Source: JAKPUX01 sp964436305
GTDB taxonomy: Bacteria; Zhuqueibacterota; Zhuqueibacteria; Residuimicrobiales; Residuimicrobiaceae
DNA length: 64,000 nucleotides
Direction of reading: 5' to 3'
Assembly: GCA_964436305.1 (NCBI GenBank)
Contig: CAYTCI010000001.1
Span: 1-64,000 of the forward strand
This document shows positions 40,678 through 50,653 of this stretch, one piece after another (the stretch's first letter is position 1; each line of letters starts with the position of its first letter). The notes below the pieces were generated by a model. The model searched no databases and was not told where the DNA came from. It saw only the letters and a list, made by a program, of their open reading frames with translations. The position numbers and the translations under genes were made by a program.

Positions 40678-41476
40678 ACATACAGCAGAGCAGGGTGAAG
40701 CGGTACATCAGGCAGCGGAGCATGGCGAGAGCGGTGTCGGCTTCATCATGCATCACGTCCTGGCCCATCCGGTGATCAAGTTGCCGACCGTCTGGGGTGT
40801 CGATCTCTCCATCAGCAATCATGTCCTGTGGATGTGGATCGTCTCGGCGCTGCTGATCCTGGCCTTTTGGGTTGCGTTCCGGCGGCCCTCGCTGGTCCCG
40901 CACGGCCTGGCCAACGCCCTGGAGGCCCTGGTGGCCTACCTGCGCGACGACATCATCAAGCCGAATCTCGGTCATGAAGGTCAGGCCTATGCGCCTTATC
41001 TGCTGACCGCCTTCTTTTTTATTCTCCTGTGCAATCTCGCCGGCCTGGTGCCCTACGGGGCCACCGCGACGGGCAACATCGCGGTCACGGCGACGCTGGC
41101 GCTTTTCACCTTTTTCACGGTTCAGATCGCCGGGGTGCGCAAGCACGGCTTTTTCGGTTATCTGGCTACCTTCAGTCCTCCGGGCATCCCCTTTCTCCTC
41201 AAGTTCATCATGGTCCCGGTCGAGGTGATCAGCATGATCACCAAGCATTTCGCCCTGGCGATTCGTCTCTTTGCCAATATGATCGCCGGCCACATCACGA
41301 TTCTGGCTCTGTTGACGGTGATCTTTTTCTTCAAGAACTGGCTGGTTTCGGCCTTCCCGCTGGCGATCATTCTCTTTTCGGCGGTGCTCGAAGTGCTGAT
41401 TTCGCTGATTCAGGCCTATGTCTTCACGATCCTCTCCGCGGTTTTCATCAGTGCGTCGGTTTCGGAGGGGCATTAG
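40658..41476 (+). CDS. atpB: F-type ATP synthase subunit a
   Basis: 272 residues, five to six transmembrane helices. The essential half-channel arginine is in HFALAIRLFANMIAGH, and the C-terminal helix reads LIQAYVFTILSAVFISASV. The His-rich N-terminus (HTAEQGEAVHQAAEHGE) is common in FCB homologues. It forms the proton path with the c-ring. TTG 40649 is an in-frame alternative start. atpE follows after 73 nt. Confidence 0.96.
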   Translation: MIEQIVEHTAEQGEAVHQAAEHGESGVGFIMHHVLAHPVIKLPTVWGVDLSISNHVLWMWIVSALLILAFWVAFRRPSLVPHGLANALEALVAYLRDDIIKPNLGHEGQAYAPYLLTAFFFILLCNLAGLVPYGATATGNIAVTATLALFTFFTVQIAGVRKHGFFGYLATFSPPGIPFLLKFIMVPVEVISMITKHFALAIRLFANMIAGHITILALLTVIFFFKNWLVSAFPLAIILFSAVLEVLISLIQAYVFTILSAVFISASVSEGH

Positions 41477-41549
41477 GCCCGCTGTACCCTGGTAGTGTCT
41501 GTTCTTCATCAAACCCATACTCACATTTCTTGGATCAGGAGGTAGTACT

Positions 41550-41777
41550 ATGAATCCCACTGCGTTTGCCTATCTGGCTGCAGGTTTCGGCTCTGCGGCG
41601 GTGACCTTCTCCGCGGCCTTTGGCATCAGCAAGCTGGCCAGTGCGGCCATCAGCGGCATTGCGCGTCAGCCCGAAGCGGCCGGCGAGATCCGCGGCACGA
41701 TGATCATCACCGCGGCCATGATCGAAGGCGTGGCGCTGCTCTCCGTGGTTATCTGTCTGCTGCTCGGCTTCAAATAA
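41550..41777 (+). CDS. atpE: F-type ATP synthase subunit c
   Basis: 75 residues forming two helices around the polar loop GIARQPEAAGEIR. The ion-binding Glu is in AAMIEGVALL. It is followed by Gly rather than Ser/Thr, and no Na+-type ligand set is obvious, so proton coupling is likelier. The ribosome site AGGAGGT is the strongest in the operon, in keeping with the many copies of c needed per enzyme. Confidence 0.96.
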   Translation: MNPTAFAYLAAGFGSAAVTFSAAFGISKLASAAISGIARQPEAAGEIRGTMIITAAMIEGVALLSVVICLLLGFK

Positions 41778-41798
41778 ACCAACCCGGGTGCCCTTTCT

Positions 41799-42293
41799 AT
41801 GGAATTGATGACCCCCCAGGGTGGCACCATATTCTGGACCACTCTGACTTTTCTATTGCTTCTGTTCGCGCTGACCAAGCTGGGCTGGAAGCCCATCCTG
41901 GGTATGCTCGATGAACGGGAGAAAAAGATCAACGAATCCCTGGCGCTGGCGGAAGAGGCGCGGGTGGCCTCGCAGAAGACCCTGGCGGAGCAGAACCAGA
42001 TCCTTGACGCCGCCCGCAAGGAGGCGCAGGAGATCCTGGCGCGCAACCGCAAGGCGGCCGAGGTGACCAAGGATGAGATCATCAAGAAGGCGAGTGCCGA
42101 GGCGGAGCAATTGATCGCCCGGGCGCGCAAGGAGATCGATCTCAGCCGCGACAAGGCGATGGAGGAGATCCGTGATCTCGCCGTCGAGTTGTCGATGAAT
42201 GCCACCTCCCGGCTGGTTGGACGTTCGCTCGACGCCAGGGATCATCAGGCGCTGATCGACGAATCGCTGCAAAAACTGGGTGAATTGAATTGA
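41799..42293 (+). CDS. atpF: F-type ATP synthase subunit b
   Basis: 164 residues. One N-terminal membrane helix (TIFWTTLTFLLLLFALTKL) precedes a long, charged coiled coil (LDEREKKINESLALAEEARVAS onward). It is the peripheral stalk linking subunit a to delta. Only one b gene is present, so the stalk is a homodimer. The stop overlaps the atpH start. Confidence 0.95.
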   Translation: MELMTPQGGTIFWTTLTFLLLLFALTKLGWKPILGMLDEREKKINESLALAEEARVASQKTLAEQNQILDAARKEAQEILARNRKAAEVTKDEIIKKASAEAEQLIARARKEIDLSRDKAMEEIRDLAVELSMNATSRLVGRSLDARDHQALIDESLQKLGELN

Positions 42294-42847
42294 GAACGCA
42301 TCCCCTGGCCAGACGCTACGCGCGTGCCCTGTTCGGGTTGGCGCAGGCGGCTGGCAAAACCGGACCGGTGCTGGAGGAGCTGAGGGCCTTCGCCGGCTTT
42401 CTGCAGCAAAACCGGCGCATCAAGGCCTTTCTGATGTCGCCGGAGGTGGAAAAAAAGCCGAAGCAGGCGGTTGTGCAGGAGCTGCTGGAGAATCGGGCCA
42501 CGCCCCTCCTCAGTCACTTTGTTCAGCTGCTGGTGGAGAAGGGCCGTCAGGATTACCTCAGCCAGATCATTGACGCCTATGGTGAGCTCTATGACCAGAG
42601 TGTCGGCCGGGTTCGCGCGCAGGTCTATTCGGCCGTACCGCTCGAGGCGGCGCAGCTGGAGCAGATCCGTCAGCAGGTGGCTCGTTATCTCAAGGCCGAG
42701 GTACTTCTGGAGAGCCGGATTGATACCGCGATCCTTGGCGGCGTCATCATCAAGTTCGCCGGGGTGGTGATCGACGGCAGTCTGCGCCATCAGCTCAATC
42801 AATTGCGCCAGGAACTGCGGCAGGTCAAGACCGCCGCCACGCTCTAG
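42290..42847 (+). CDS. atpH: F-type ATP synthase subunit delta
   Basis: 185 residues. The typical N-terminus ARRYARALFGLAQAAG and helical bundle are followed by the C-terminal b-binding part (VLLESRIDTAILGGVIIKFAGVVIDGSLRHQLNQLRQ). It caps the F1 head at the stalk. The start is TTG overlapping the atpF stop (TTGA), an uncommon start that implies coupling. Confidence 0.93.
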   Translation: MRTHPLARRYARALFGLAQAAGKTGPVLEELRAFAGFLQQNRRIKAFLMSPEVEKKPKQAVVQELLENRATPLLSHFVQLLVEKGRQDYLSQIIDAYGELYDQSVGRVRAQVYSAVPLEAAQLEQIRQQVARYLKAEVLLESRIDTAILGGVIIKFAGVVIDGSLRHQLNQLRQELRQVKTAATL

Positions 42848-42889
42848 TGCACGATACTCATCTCATATTTCAGATAGCAGGTTATAACC

Positions 42890-44401
<1,512 letters not shown>

Positions 44402-44404
44402 ACG

Positions 44405-45265
44405 ATGGCCACACTGCGAAATATCAAGCGTCGCATCGCCAGTGTACGCAGCACCCAGCAGATCACCAAGGCGATGAAAATGGTGGCCGCGGCCAAGCTG
44501 CGCAAGGCGCAGAACCAGTTGATCAGCGCGCGGCCCTATGCGCGTGAGCTGGAAGAGGTGCTGGGCCATATCGCCGGCCGGATGAAGCGCAACCAGCACC
44601 CGCTGCTGGAGATGCGCAAGATCAGGCGGGTTTGTTATGTGGTGGTGAGCGCGGACCGCGGCTTGTGCGGCAGTTTTAACTCCAACATCAGCCGCCGTGC
44701 CCTGCAGGAGTTTAAGCAGAGTGCGGCCCTGAATCCGGCGGTGGTGACCATCGGCAGCAAGGGCTACGATTATCTCACCCGCCGCGATGTGCCGGTCCTC
44801 GCCCATCACGTTGATGTTTTCAACAAGCTCGATTTCAGCCAGGCGCAGCGGATCGCCGATCAGCTGGCCGCCTGGTATGCCGCGGGCAAATTTGACCAGA
44901 TCATGGTCATTTACAACGAGTTCAAGAACGCGGTGCAGCAAAAGATCATCGTCGAACAGCTTTTGCCGATCATTCCGCTGGTCCCGGAGGAGAACCGCTT
45001 CCCGGTTGGATTCATCTTTGAGCCCAGCCCCGATCGGGTCCTGAAGGAGATCTGTCCCCTCAACCTGCATATCCAGCTGTGGCGCATCCTGCTGGAGTCG
45101 CATGCCTCGGAGCTGGGGGCGCGGATGACGGCGATGGGCACGGCGACGGACAATGCCGCCGACATGATCAAGGAACTGGTGCTTTATTATAACAAAGCGC
45201 GGCAGGCGGCGATCACCAAGGAACTCACCGAACTGATCGGCGGTGCTGAGGCGCTCAAGGGTTGA
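44405..45265 (+). CDS. atpG: F-type ATP synthase subunit gamma
   Basis: 286 residues. The N-terminal coiled-coil helix (LRNIKRRIASVRSTQQITKAMKMVAAAKLRKAQ), the central Rossmann-like part with SADRGLCGSFNSNI, and the C-terminal helix (MGTATDNAADMIKELVLYYNKARQAAITKELTELIGGAEAL) are all intact. It forms the rotating shaft. Confidence 0.97.
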   Translation: MATLRNIKRRIASVRSTQQITKAMKMVAAAKLRKAQNQLISARPYARELEEVLGHIAGRMKRNQHPLLEMRKIRRVCYVVVSADRGLCGSFNSNISRRALQEFKQSAALNPAVVTIGSKGYDYLTRRDVPVLAHHVDVFNKLDFSQAQRIADQLAAWYAAGKFDQIMVIYNEFKNAVQQKIIVEQLLPIIPLVPEENRFPVGFIFEPSPDRVLKEICPLNLHIQLWRILLESHASELGARMTAMGTATDNAADMIKELVLYYNKARQAAITKELTELIGGAEALKG

Positions 45266-45303
45266 ACGGATTTTCACCTCAAAGATTGTCAGGAGAGTAT
45301 GGG

Positions 45304-46725
45304 ATGTCTAATGTTGGTCATATAGCGCAGGTTATCGGGCCTGTGGTGGACGTCTTTTTCGAAGGCGGCAAACTGCCCGCGATCAACACGGCTCTGGAAT
45401 ATACGCGCACCGATGGCACGCGCCTGGTGCTGGAAGTGGCGCAGCATCTCGGCGAAAACACGGCGCGGTGCGTGGCCATGGACTCGACCGATGGTGTGCA
45501 GCGCCGCCAGGAGGTGGTCGATACCGGGGCGCCGATCAAGATGCCGGTGGGCAAGGCGACCCTGGGGCGTTTGCTCAATCTGGTCGGTGAGCCGATCGAT
45601 GATCTCGGCGCCTTGCAGGTCGAGCAAAAATGGCCCATTCACCGCGATGCCCCCTCCTTCGAACAGCTGGAGACGCAGACCGAGATGTTCGAGACCGGCA
45701 TCAAGGTCATCGATCTGCTCGAACCCTACGCCAAGGGCGGCAAGACCGGCCTTTTCGGCGGCGCCGGCGTCGGCAAGACGGTGCTGATCCAGGAGCTGAT
45801 CAACAATATCGCCATCCAGCGCGGCGGCTTTTCGGTCTTCGCCGGTGTCGGCGAGCGCACCCGCGAAGGCAATGATCTCTGGCGCGAATTCCAGGAGTCG
45901 GGCGTCATCGATATGCAGGATCTCGCGCGCTCCAAGGTCGCCATGGTCTTTGGCCAGATGAACGAACCGCCCGGCGCCCGTCTGCGTGTCGGCCTTTCGG
46001 CGCTGACCATCGCCGAATATTTCCGCGAGGAAGAGGGCAAGGACGTCCTGCTCTTCATCGACAATATCTTCCGGTTCACCCAGGCCGGCTCCGAGGTCTC
46101 GGCGCTGCTCGGGCGTATGCCCTCGGCGGTGGGCTATCAGCCTACCCTGGCCACCGAGATGGGCTTGCTCCAGGAGCGCATCACCTCGACCAAGAAGGGC
46201 TCGATCACCTCGGTGCAGGCCATCTACGTGCCGGCCGACGACCTGACCGATCCGGCCCCGGCCACCACCTTCAGCCATCTCGACGCCACCACGGTGCTTT
46301 CGCGTCAGCTGGCGGAGATGAGTATCTATCCCGCGGTGGATCCGCTCGATTCGACCTCGCGTATCCTCGACCCGCGCATCGTCGGCGATGAGCATTACAA
46401 TGTCGCCCGCGCTGTCCAGCAGATCCTGCAGAAATACAAGGATCTTCAGGACATCATCGCCATTCTCGGCATGGAGGAGCTCTCCGAAGAGGACCGGGTC
46501 ACGGTCAACCGCGCCCGCCGGCTGCAGCGCTTCCTCTCGCAGCCTTTTGCGGTCGCCGAGGCCTTCACCGGCCGCCCCGGCCGCTATGTCAAGCTGGAGG
46601 AGACCATCCGCGGCTTCAAGGAGATCATCGAAGGCAAACACGATGACCTGCCGGAGCGGGCTTTCTGGATGGTGGGAACCATCGATGAAGCCGTCGAGAA
46701 TGCCAAGCAGATCCGCGAGGCCTAG
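45304..46725 (+). CDS. atpD: F-type ATP synthase subunit beta
   Basis: 473 residues. Walker A GGAGVGKTVLIQELI, catalytic region GERTREGNDLW, Walker B DVLLFIDNIFRF, and the signature PAVDPLDSTSR are present. It carries the catalytic sites. AGGAGA about 10 nt upstream fixes ATG 45304; the in-frame upstream residues from 45262 belong to the spacer. Confidence 0.98.
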   Translation: MSNVGHIAQVIGPVVDVFFEGGKLPAINTALEYTRTDGTRLVLEVAQHLGENTARCVAMDSTDGVQRRQEVVDTGAPIKMPVGKATLGRLLNLVGEPIDDLGALQVEQKWPIHRDAPSFEQLETQTEMFETGIKVIDLLEPYAKGGKTGLFGGAGVGKTVLIQELINNIAIQRGGFSVFAGVGERTREGNDLWREFQESGVIDMQDLARSKVAMVFGQMNEPPGARLRVGLSALTIAEYFREEEGKDVLLFIDNIFRFTQAGSEVSALLGRMPSAVGYQPTLATEMGLLQERITSTKKGSITSVQAIYVPADDLTDPAPATTFSHLDATTVLSRQLAEMSIYPAVDPLDSTSRILDPRIVGDEHYNVARAVQQILQKYKDLQDIIAILGMEELSEEDRVTVNRARRLQRFLSQPFAVAEAFTGRPGRYVKLEETIRGFKEIIEGKHDDLPERAFWMVGTIDEAVENAKQIREA

Positions 46726-46771
46726 GTCACGCGGGGTGTCGTTTTCTGGTACCCTCTGAGTGCACGAGAAT

Positions 46772-47176
46772 ATGGACAAGACCTTTACATTGGAAATCGT
46801 GACCCCGGCCAAGGTGGTCAGTACCGAAGAGGTGGTGCACGTCAAGGCGCCCGGTGTGGCCGGGTACTTTGGCGTGCTGCATAACCATGCGCCCTTTTTG
46901 ACCGCCCTCAAGGTAGGGGTGATCGAGGCGCGGACACCGGCGGGAATGCGTTATTATGCGACCAGTGGCGGCTTTTGCGAGGTGATGGACAACCGGATGA
47001 AGGTTCTGGTTGAAACCGCCGAGGCTGCCACCGAGATCGATGTCGAGCGCGCCAAACAGGCCCGCGACCGGGCGATGGCGCGTCTGGAGCAGCATACCCC
47101 GGATATCGATATTCCGCGCGCCCAGGCTGCTCTGGCGCGCGCCATGAACCGTATCCAGGTTTCCGAGTTGCATTAA
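46772..47176 (+). CDS. atpC: F-type ATP synthase subunit epsilon
   Basis: About 134 residues. The N-terminal beta sandwich (FTLEIVTPAKVVSTEEVVHVKAPGVAGYFGVLHNHAPFLTAL) is followed by a two-helix C-terminal domain (VERAKQARDRAMARLEQ...ALARAMNRIQV) of the inhibitory type. GTG 46760 is an alternative start. It is the last subunit of a complete a-c-b-delta-alpha-gamma-beta-epsilon set, followed by a terminator. Confidence 0.95.
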   Translation: MDKTFTLEIVTPAKVVSTEEVVHVKAPGVAGYFGVLHNHAPFLTALKVGVIEARTPAGMRYYATSGGFCEVMDNRMKVLVETAEAATEIDVERAKQARDRAMARLEQHTPDIDIPRAQAALARAMNRIQVSELH

Positions 47177-47242
47177 GCCCCGGCCGGGCAAGGTACCGCC
47201 GCAGGCTGCGACCGTCCCTTGCCGGAGTGAGCTGTACAAAGG

Positions 47243-47277
47243 ACGGCGCCCCTCACCGGGTGCCGTTTTAATTTTAC
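47243..47277 (+). terminator. Intrinsic terminator of the ATP synthase operon
   Basis: ACGGCGCCC (47243-47251) pairs with GGGTGCCGT (47258-47266), with one G-U pair and a 6-nt loop. The T-rich tail TTTTAATTTTA follows. Confidence 0.85.
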
Positions 47278-47330
47278 CGGGATGCCAACGAACTTGACTG
47301 TTCACTTGTCTAATGGAGCAGAGAAATCCT

Positions 47331-49109
47331 ATGATGAATCAGCGCACACATACCTGCGGAGCCTTGCGCTCCGCCCAGTTGGGCGAAACGGTCACCCTGA
47401 TGGGTTGGGTGGACCGGCGCCGGGATCACGGATCGTTGATCTTTCTCGATCTGCGTGACCGCTATGGCATCACCCAGGTGCGCATCGATCCGGCCGCCCC
47501 CTGCTATGAAGCCGCCAGGCTGGTGCGCAATGAATATGTGCTGGCCATCAGTGGCCGGGTCGAGCCGCGTCCGGAAGGGATGGTCAATCCCCGGCTGGCG
47601 ACCGGCGCGGTGGAGATCGCCGCCACGTCACTGGAGGTGCTGAATACCGCCCGCACCACGCCCTTCATGATTAATGGCGAGGGCACCATTACCGAGGATT
47701 TGCGGCTTAAATACCGCTATCTCGATCTGCGCCGGCCCGAGATGCAGCGCAATCTGCTGATCCGCCACCGCACCGCCCAGATCGTCCGCCGTTACTTCAG
47801 CGCGCACGACTTTATCGAGATCGAGACCCCGATCCTGATGAAGAGCACTCCCGAGGGGGCGCGGGATTACCTGGTGCCGAGCCGGGTCTGGAAAGGCCGC
47901 TTTTATGCCCTGCCGCAATCGCCGCAGCAGTACAAGCAGCTGTTGATGGTGGCGGGTTACGATCGCTATTTCCAGATCGTCCGCTGTTTCCGCGATGAGG
48001 ATCTGCGGGCCGACCGCCAGCCGGAATTCACCCAGATCGACGTCGAAATGTCCTTCATCGATGAGGAGGCGGTCTTCGCCATGGTCGAGGGTCTGATGGC
48101 GGAGATTTTCCGCGAGACGCTGGGTATTGAACTGGCGCTGCCGCTGCCTCGCCTGCCCTTCGACGAGGCGATGGCCCGCTATGGCAGCGACAAACCGGAC
48201 CTGCGCTTCGGCCTCGAGATCCGGGAGATTTCCGCCCTGGTGACCGACTGCGAATTCAAGGTTTTCCACGACACCGTGGCGGGCGGCGGTATGGTGGCGG
48301 GTCTGTGTCTCCCCGGTGGCAGCAGCTATTCGCGCAAGCAGATCGACGACCTGACCGCCTGGGTCAAGGAGCATGGCGGCGCCGGACTGGTGGCGATCAA
48401 ACTCAAGGAGGGCGACTGGGACAGCTCCCTGGCCAAATTCTTCAGCGAAAGCCAGCGCCACGCGATCATGCAGGCGATGGGGGCGACCGGTGACGATCTG
48501 CTCCTGCTGGTGGCTGACGGACGCGAAAAGGCCCAACTGCTCCTCGGCGATCTCCGCCTCAAGCTCGCCGCCCAGGAAAAGCTCATCCCGGCCGGAAGCT
48601 ACAATCTGGTCTGGATCGTTGATTTCCCCCTCTTCGAGTACAATCCGGAGGAGGAGCGTTACGTCGCGCGGCACCACCCCTTCACCTCGCCGCGCCCGGG
48701 CGATGAGGAGCTGATGCTCAGCGATCCCGCCCGTGCCAAGGCGCGGGCCTATGACCTGGTGCTCAATGGCATGGAAGTGGCAGGCGGCAGCATCCGGATC
48801 CACAAGAGCGATTTGCAGGCGCGGATGTTCCAGGCACTGGGCATCGAGGCGGCCGAGGCCGAGGAGAAATTTGGCTTCCTGCTCGAGGCCTTCGCCTATG
48901 GCGCTCCGCCGCATGGCGGCATCGCCTTCGGATTTGACCGCCTGGTCATGATCCTCGCCGGGTGTCAATCGATTCGCGAGGTGATCGCCTTCCCCAAGAC
49001 CGCGAGCGCCATGTCGCTGATGGATGGCTGTCCCTCGACGGTCAATCCGGCGCAGCTCCGGGAGCTGGGTCTGCAGCTGGAAAAGGGGGAGAGCCCCGCG
49101 GCGGGCTAA
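47331..49109 (+). CDS. aspS: Aspartyl-tRNA synthetase
   Basis: 592 residues of bacterial type. An N-terminal OB-fold anticodon domain (VTLMGWVDRRRDHGSLIFLDLRDRYGITQV) is followed by the class II core with motif 2 (VRCFRDEDLRADRQPEFTQID), the bacterial GAD insertion, and motif 3 (GIAFGFDRLVMIL). It charges tRNA-Asp; a non-discriminating form that also charges tRNA-Asn cannot be excluded. ATG 47313 is an alternative start; 47331 is closest to the usual N-terminus. It has no clear promoter after the upstream terminator. Confidence 0.96.
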   Translation: MMNQRTHTCGALRSAQLGETVTLMGWVDRRRDHGSLIFLDLRDRYGITQVRIDPAAPCYEAARLVRNEYVLAISGRVEPRPEGMVNPRLATGAVEIAATSLEVLNTARTTPFMINGEGTITEDLRLKYRYLDLRRPEMQRNLLIRHRTAQIVRRYFSAHDFIEIETPILMKSTPEGARDYLVPSRVWKGRFYALPQSPQQYKQLLMVAGYDRYFQIVRCFRDEDLRADRQPEFTQIDVEMSFIDEEAVFAMVEGLMAEIFRETLGIELALPLPRLPFDEAMARYGSDKPDLRFGLEIREISALVTDCEFKVFHDTVAGGGMVAGLCLPGGSSYSRKQIDDLTAWVKEHGGAGLVAIKLKEGDWDSSLAKFFSESQRHAIMQAMGATGDDLLLLVADGREKAQLLLGDLRLKLAAQEKLIPAGSYNLVWIVDFPLFEYNPEEERYVARHHPFTSPRPGDEELMLSDPARAKARAYDLVLNGMEVAGGSIRIHKSDLQARMFQALGIEAAEAEEKFGFLLEAFAYGAPPHGGIAFGFDRLVMILAGCQSIREVIAFPKTASAMSLMDGCPSTVNPAQLRELGLQLEKGESPAAG

Positions 49110-49133
49110 AAGCGTAAGTAATTATCTTTATCC

Positions 49134-49162
49134 TTGACTATTAGCCAAATTATTGCTAAAAT
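49134..49162 (+). promoter_or_regulatory. Strong promoter, TTGACT-17-TAAAAT
   Basis: TTGACT (49134-49139) and TAAAAT (49157-49162), 17 nt apart, in an AT-rich gap after aspS. They lie about 110 nt before the small lipoprotein gene, which also has a near-perfect ribosome site. Confidence 0.75.
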
Positions 49163-49271
49163 GACTCGAGCATTATTTGGCGGTGACGAGAGCTACATCT
49201 GTTTTTTATTCTATTGAGTTACAAGCTTCTGTACGGGCTTGGAAGCAACGCAGTGAAAGGAGGTGTATTGC

Positions 49272-49550
49272 ATGAAGAGCACATCACGCTGGATCCCCCG
49301 GATTGCCGCTGTTTGTCTGCTGCTTTTCGCGTTTGTGCTGGTGGCGGGTTGCCATAACCACCCCAATGAAAAGGAGCTGAAGGCGCTGGAAGAGGCCAAG
49401 CAGGCAGCGTTGGCGGCTGAAACCAAAGCCGCAGACTGCGCAAAGGAAAAAGCCAGCCTTGAGCAACAACTGGCCCAGCAGAAACAGAAGGTCGAGAGCC
49501 TGAAACAGGAAAAAGCCGCGGTGGCGAAACGCCTCTCCGAATGGCAATAA
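49272..49550 (+). CDS. Small coiled-coil lipoprotein
   Basis: 92 residues. A signal peptide with lipobox LVAGC is followed by a Lys/Glu/Ala-rich stretch with heptad character (LKALEEAKQAALAAETKAADCAKEKASLEQQLAQQ) up to the end. The overall design resembles Lpp-like envelope spacers, but it is not homologous in any way I can show. AAAGGAGGT at 49256-49264 is an almost ideal ribosome site 7 nt before ATG 49272, suggesting abundant expression. It is followed by a LysM protein, so a wall-linked envelope role is likely. Confidence 0.75.
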   Translation: MKSTSRWIPRIAAVCLLLFAFVLVAGCHNHPNEKELKALEEAKQAALAAETKAADCAKEKASLEQQLAQQKQKVESLKQEKAAVAKRLSEWQ

Positions 49551-49597
49551 TCCCATCATCGATGATACCATCACAAAAAAACTGTGGAGGGAAGCTA

Positions 49598-50452
49598 ATG
49601 AGATTTTCTAGCAAGCTCATGGTCTCTTTAGCACTTGTGCTTTCCTTCTTGCTGATTATGGGTGCGCAGTTGACCTATGCGCAGGACAAGAAAATGAGCA
49701 TGGATGAGTACCGTACCCAGCTCAAATCATGGCAAGATCGTGAAGTCGCTGCCAAGAAAGCAGCGGAGGAATGTGCAACTGCTTGTGCCAATCTGACCAC
49801 CCAGAGTGCGGCCGCGAAGGCGGAGGCGGGACAGCTCTGGAGTGATATCCTCAAGAGCGTTGATTCGGACCAGGCTGGCTATGATGCCTACAAGGCCAAA
49901 GTGAAAGCCCTGGAAGGCCAGATCGACGGGCTGCTGGCCCTTTCTCCGGAAGAGCTCTTCAAGAAACGCGATGAGCTGGCTGCGGCCGAGAAACAGTTGG
50001 CCGAGCTGAAAAAAGACAAGCTGTATGCCCTGACCGAGATGCAGAATGCGATCGCCGGTCTCGAAGGCAAGATCGCCCAGCTGAAGAACAAGATGCCGAA
50101 GGCCCTGTATGACATGTATACGGTGGTGGTCGGCGACTATCTCTGGAAGATCTCGGGCAAGAAGGATATCTATGCGGATCCGATGCAGTGGATGCGCATC
50201 TACTCCTACAACAAGGAACAGATCAAGGATCCGGATCTGATCTATCCCAAGCAGGAGTTCAAGATCCAGCGCGAGTGTGGCCCCGATGAATATCTGGTGG
50301 TCAAGGGTGACAATCTGAAAAAGATCGCGGCCAATCCGGCCGTCCTGGGCGATCCCGCCGCATGGACCAAGATCTATCAGAAGAACAAAGCGGTCATCGG
50401 CGAAGATCCCTTGCGCATCTTCCCGCATACCGTGTTGATCATTCCCCGGTAA
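49598..50452 (+). CDS. Secreted coiled-coil protein with two LysM domains
   Basis: 284 residues. A signal peptide (LMVSLALVLSFLLIMGAQLTYAQ) is followed by a long charged coiled coil (residues ~30-165, several Glu/Lys/Ala heptads) and two LysM-type modules: VVVGDYLWKISGKKDIYADPMQW..IYPKQEFKI and LVVKGDNLKKIAANPAVLGDPAAW..FPHTVLIIPR. LysM binds peptidoglycan sugars. GGAGGGA before ATG 49598 is strong. It likely pairs with the upstream coiled-coil lipoprotein to tie the outer membrane to the wall (inference). Confidence 0.85.
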   Translation: MRFSSKLMVSLALVLSFLLIMGAQLTYAQDKKMSMDEYRTQLKSWQDREVAAKKAAEECATACANLTTQSAAAKAEAGQLWSDILKSVDSDQAGYDAYKAKVKALEGQIDGLLALSPEELFKKRDELAAAEKQLAELKKDKLYALTEMQNAIAGLEGKIAQLKNKMPKALYDMYTVVVGDYLWKISGKKDIYADPMQWMRIYSYNKEQIKDPDLIYPKQEFKIQRECGPDEYLVVKGDNLKKIAANPAVLGDPAAWTKIYQKNKAVIGEDPLRIFPHTVLIIPR

Positions 50453-50594
50453 AAGCCCCGCCTCGGGCTGCGAGCGATGGGTCTAATCGGGGCGATGCAG
50501 CACCTGCTGTATTGGCCCGCCTGTTTCCCCTTTCCTGAAATCAGGCGGCGGGGATGAGGGATGAGAGACGCATTGCGCGTGAATGAGTATACGG

Positions 50595-50637
50595 CTCCCG
50601 GTCTTACCGCCTATGGTTGAAGACCGGGAGTTTTTTT
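50595..50637 (+). terminator. Intrinsic terminator immediately upstream of phoH
   Basis: CTCCCGGTCTT (50595-50605) pairs perfectly with AAGACCGGGAG (50620-50630), then seven T. The phoH start is 16 nt beyond. A second hairpin (CCGCCTG..CAGGCGG, roughly 50518-50548) lies upstream. Either it simply ends the LysM operon, or it attenuates phoH. Confidence 0.88.
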
Positions 50638-50653
50638 GTATGGTTGGAAGAGA

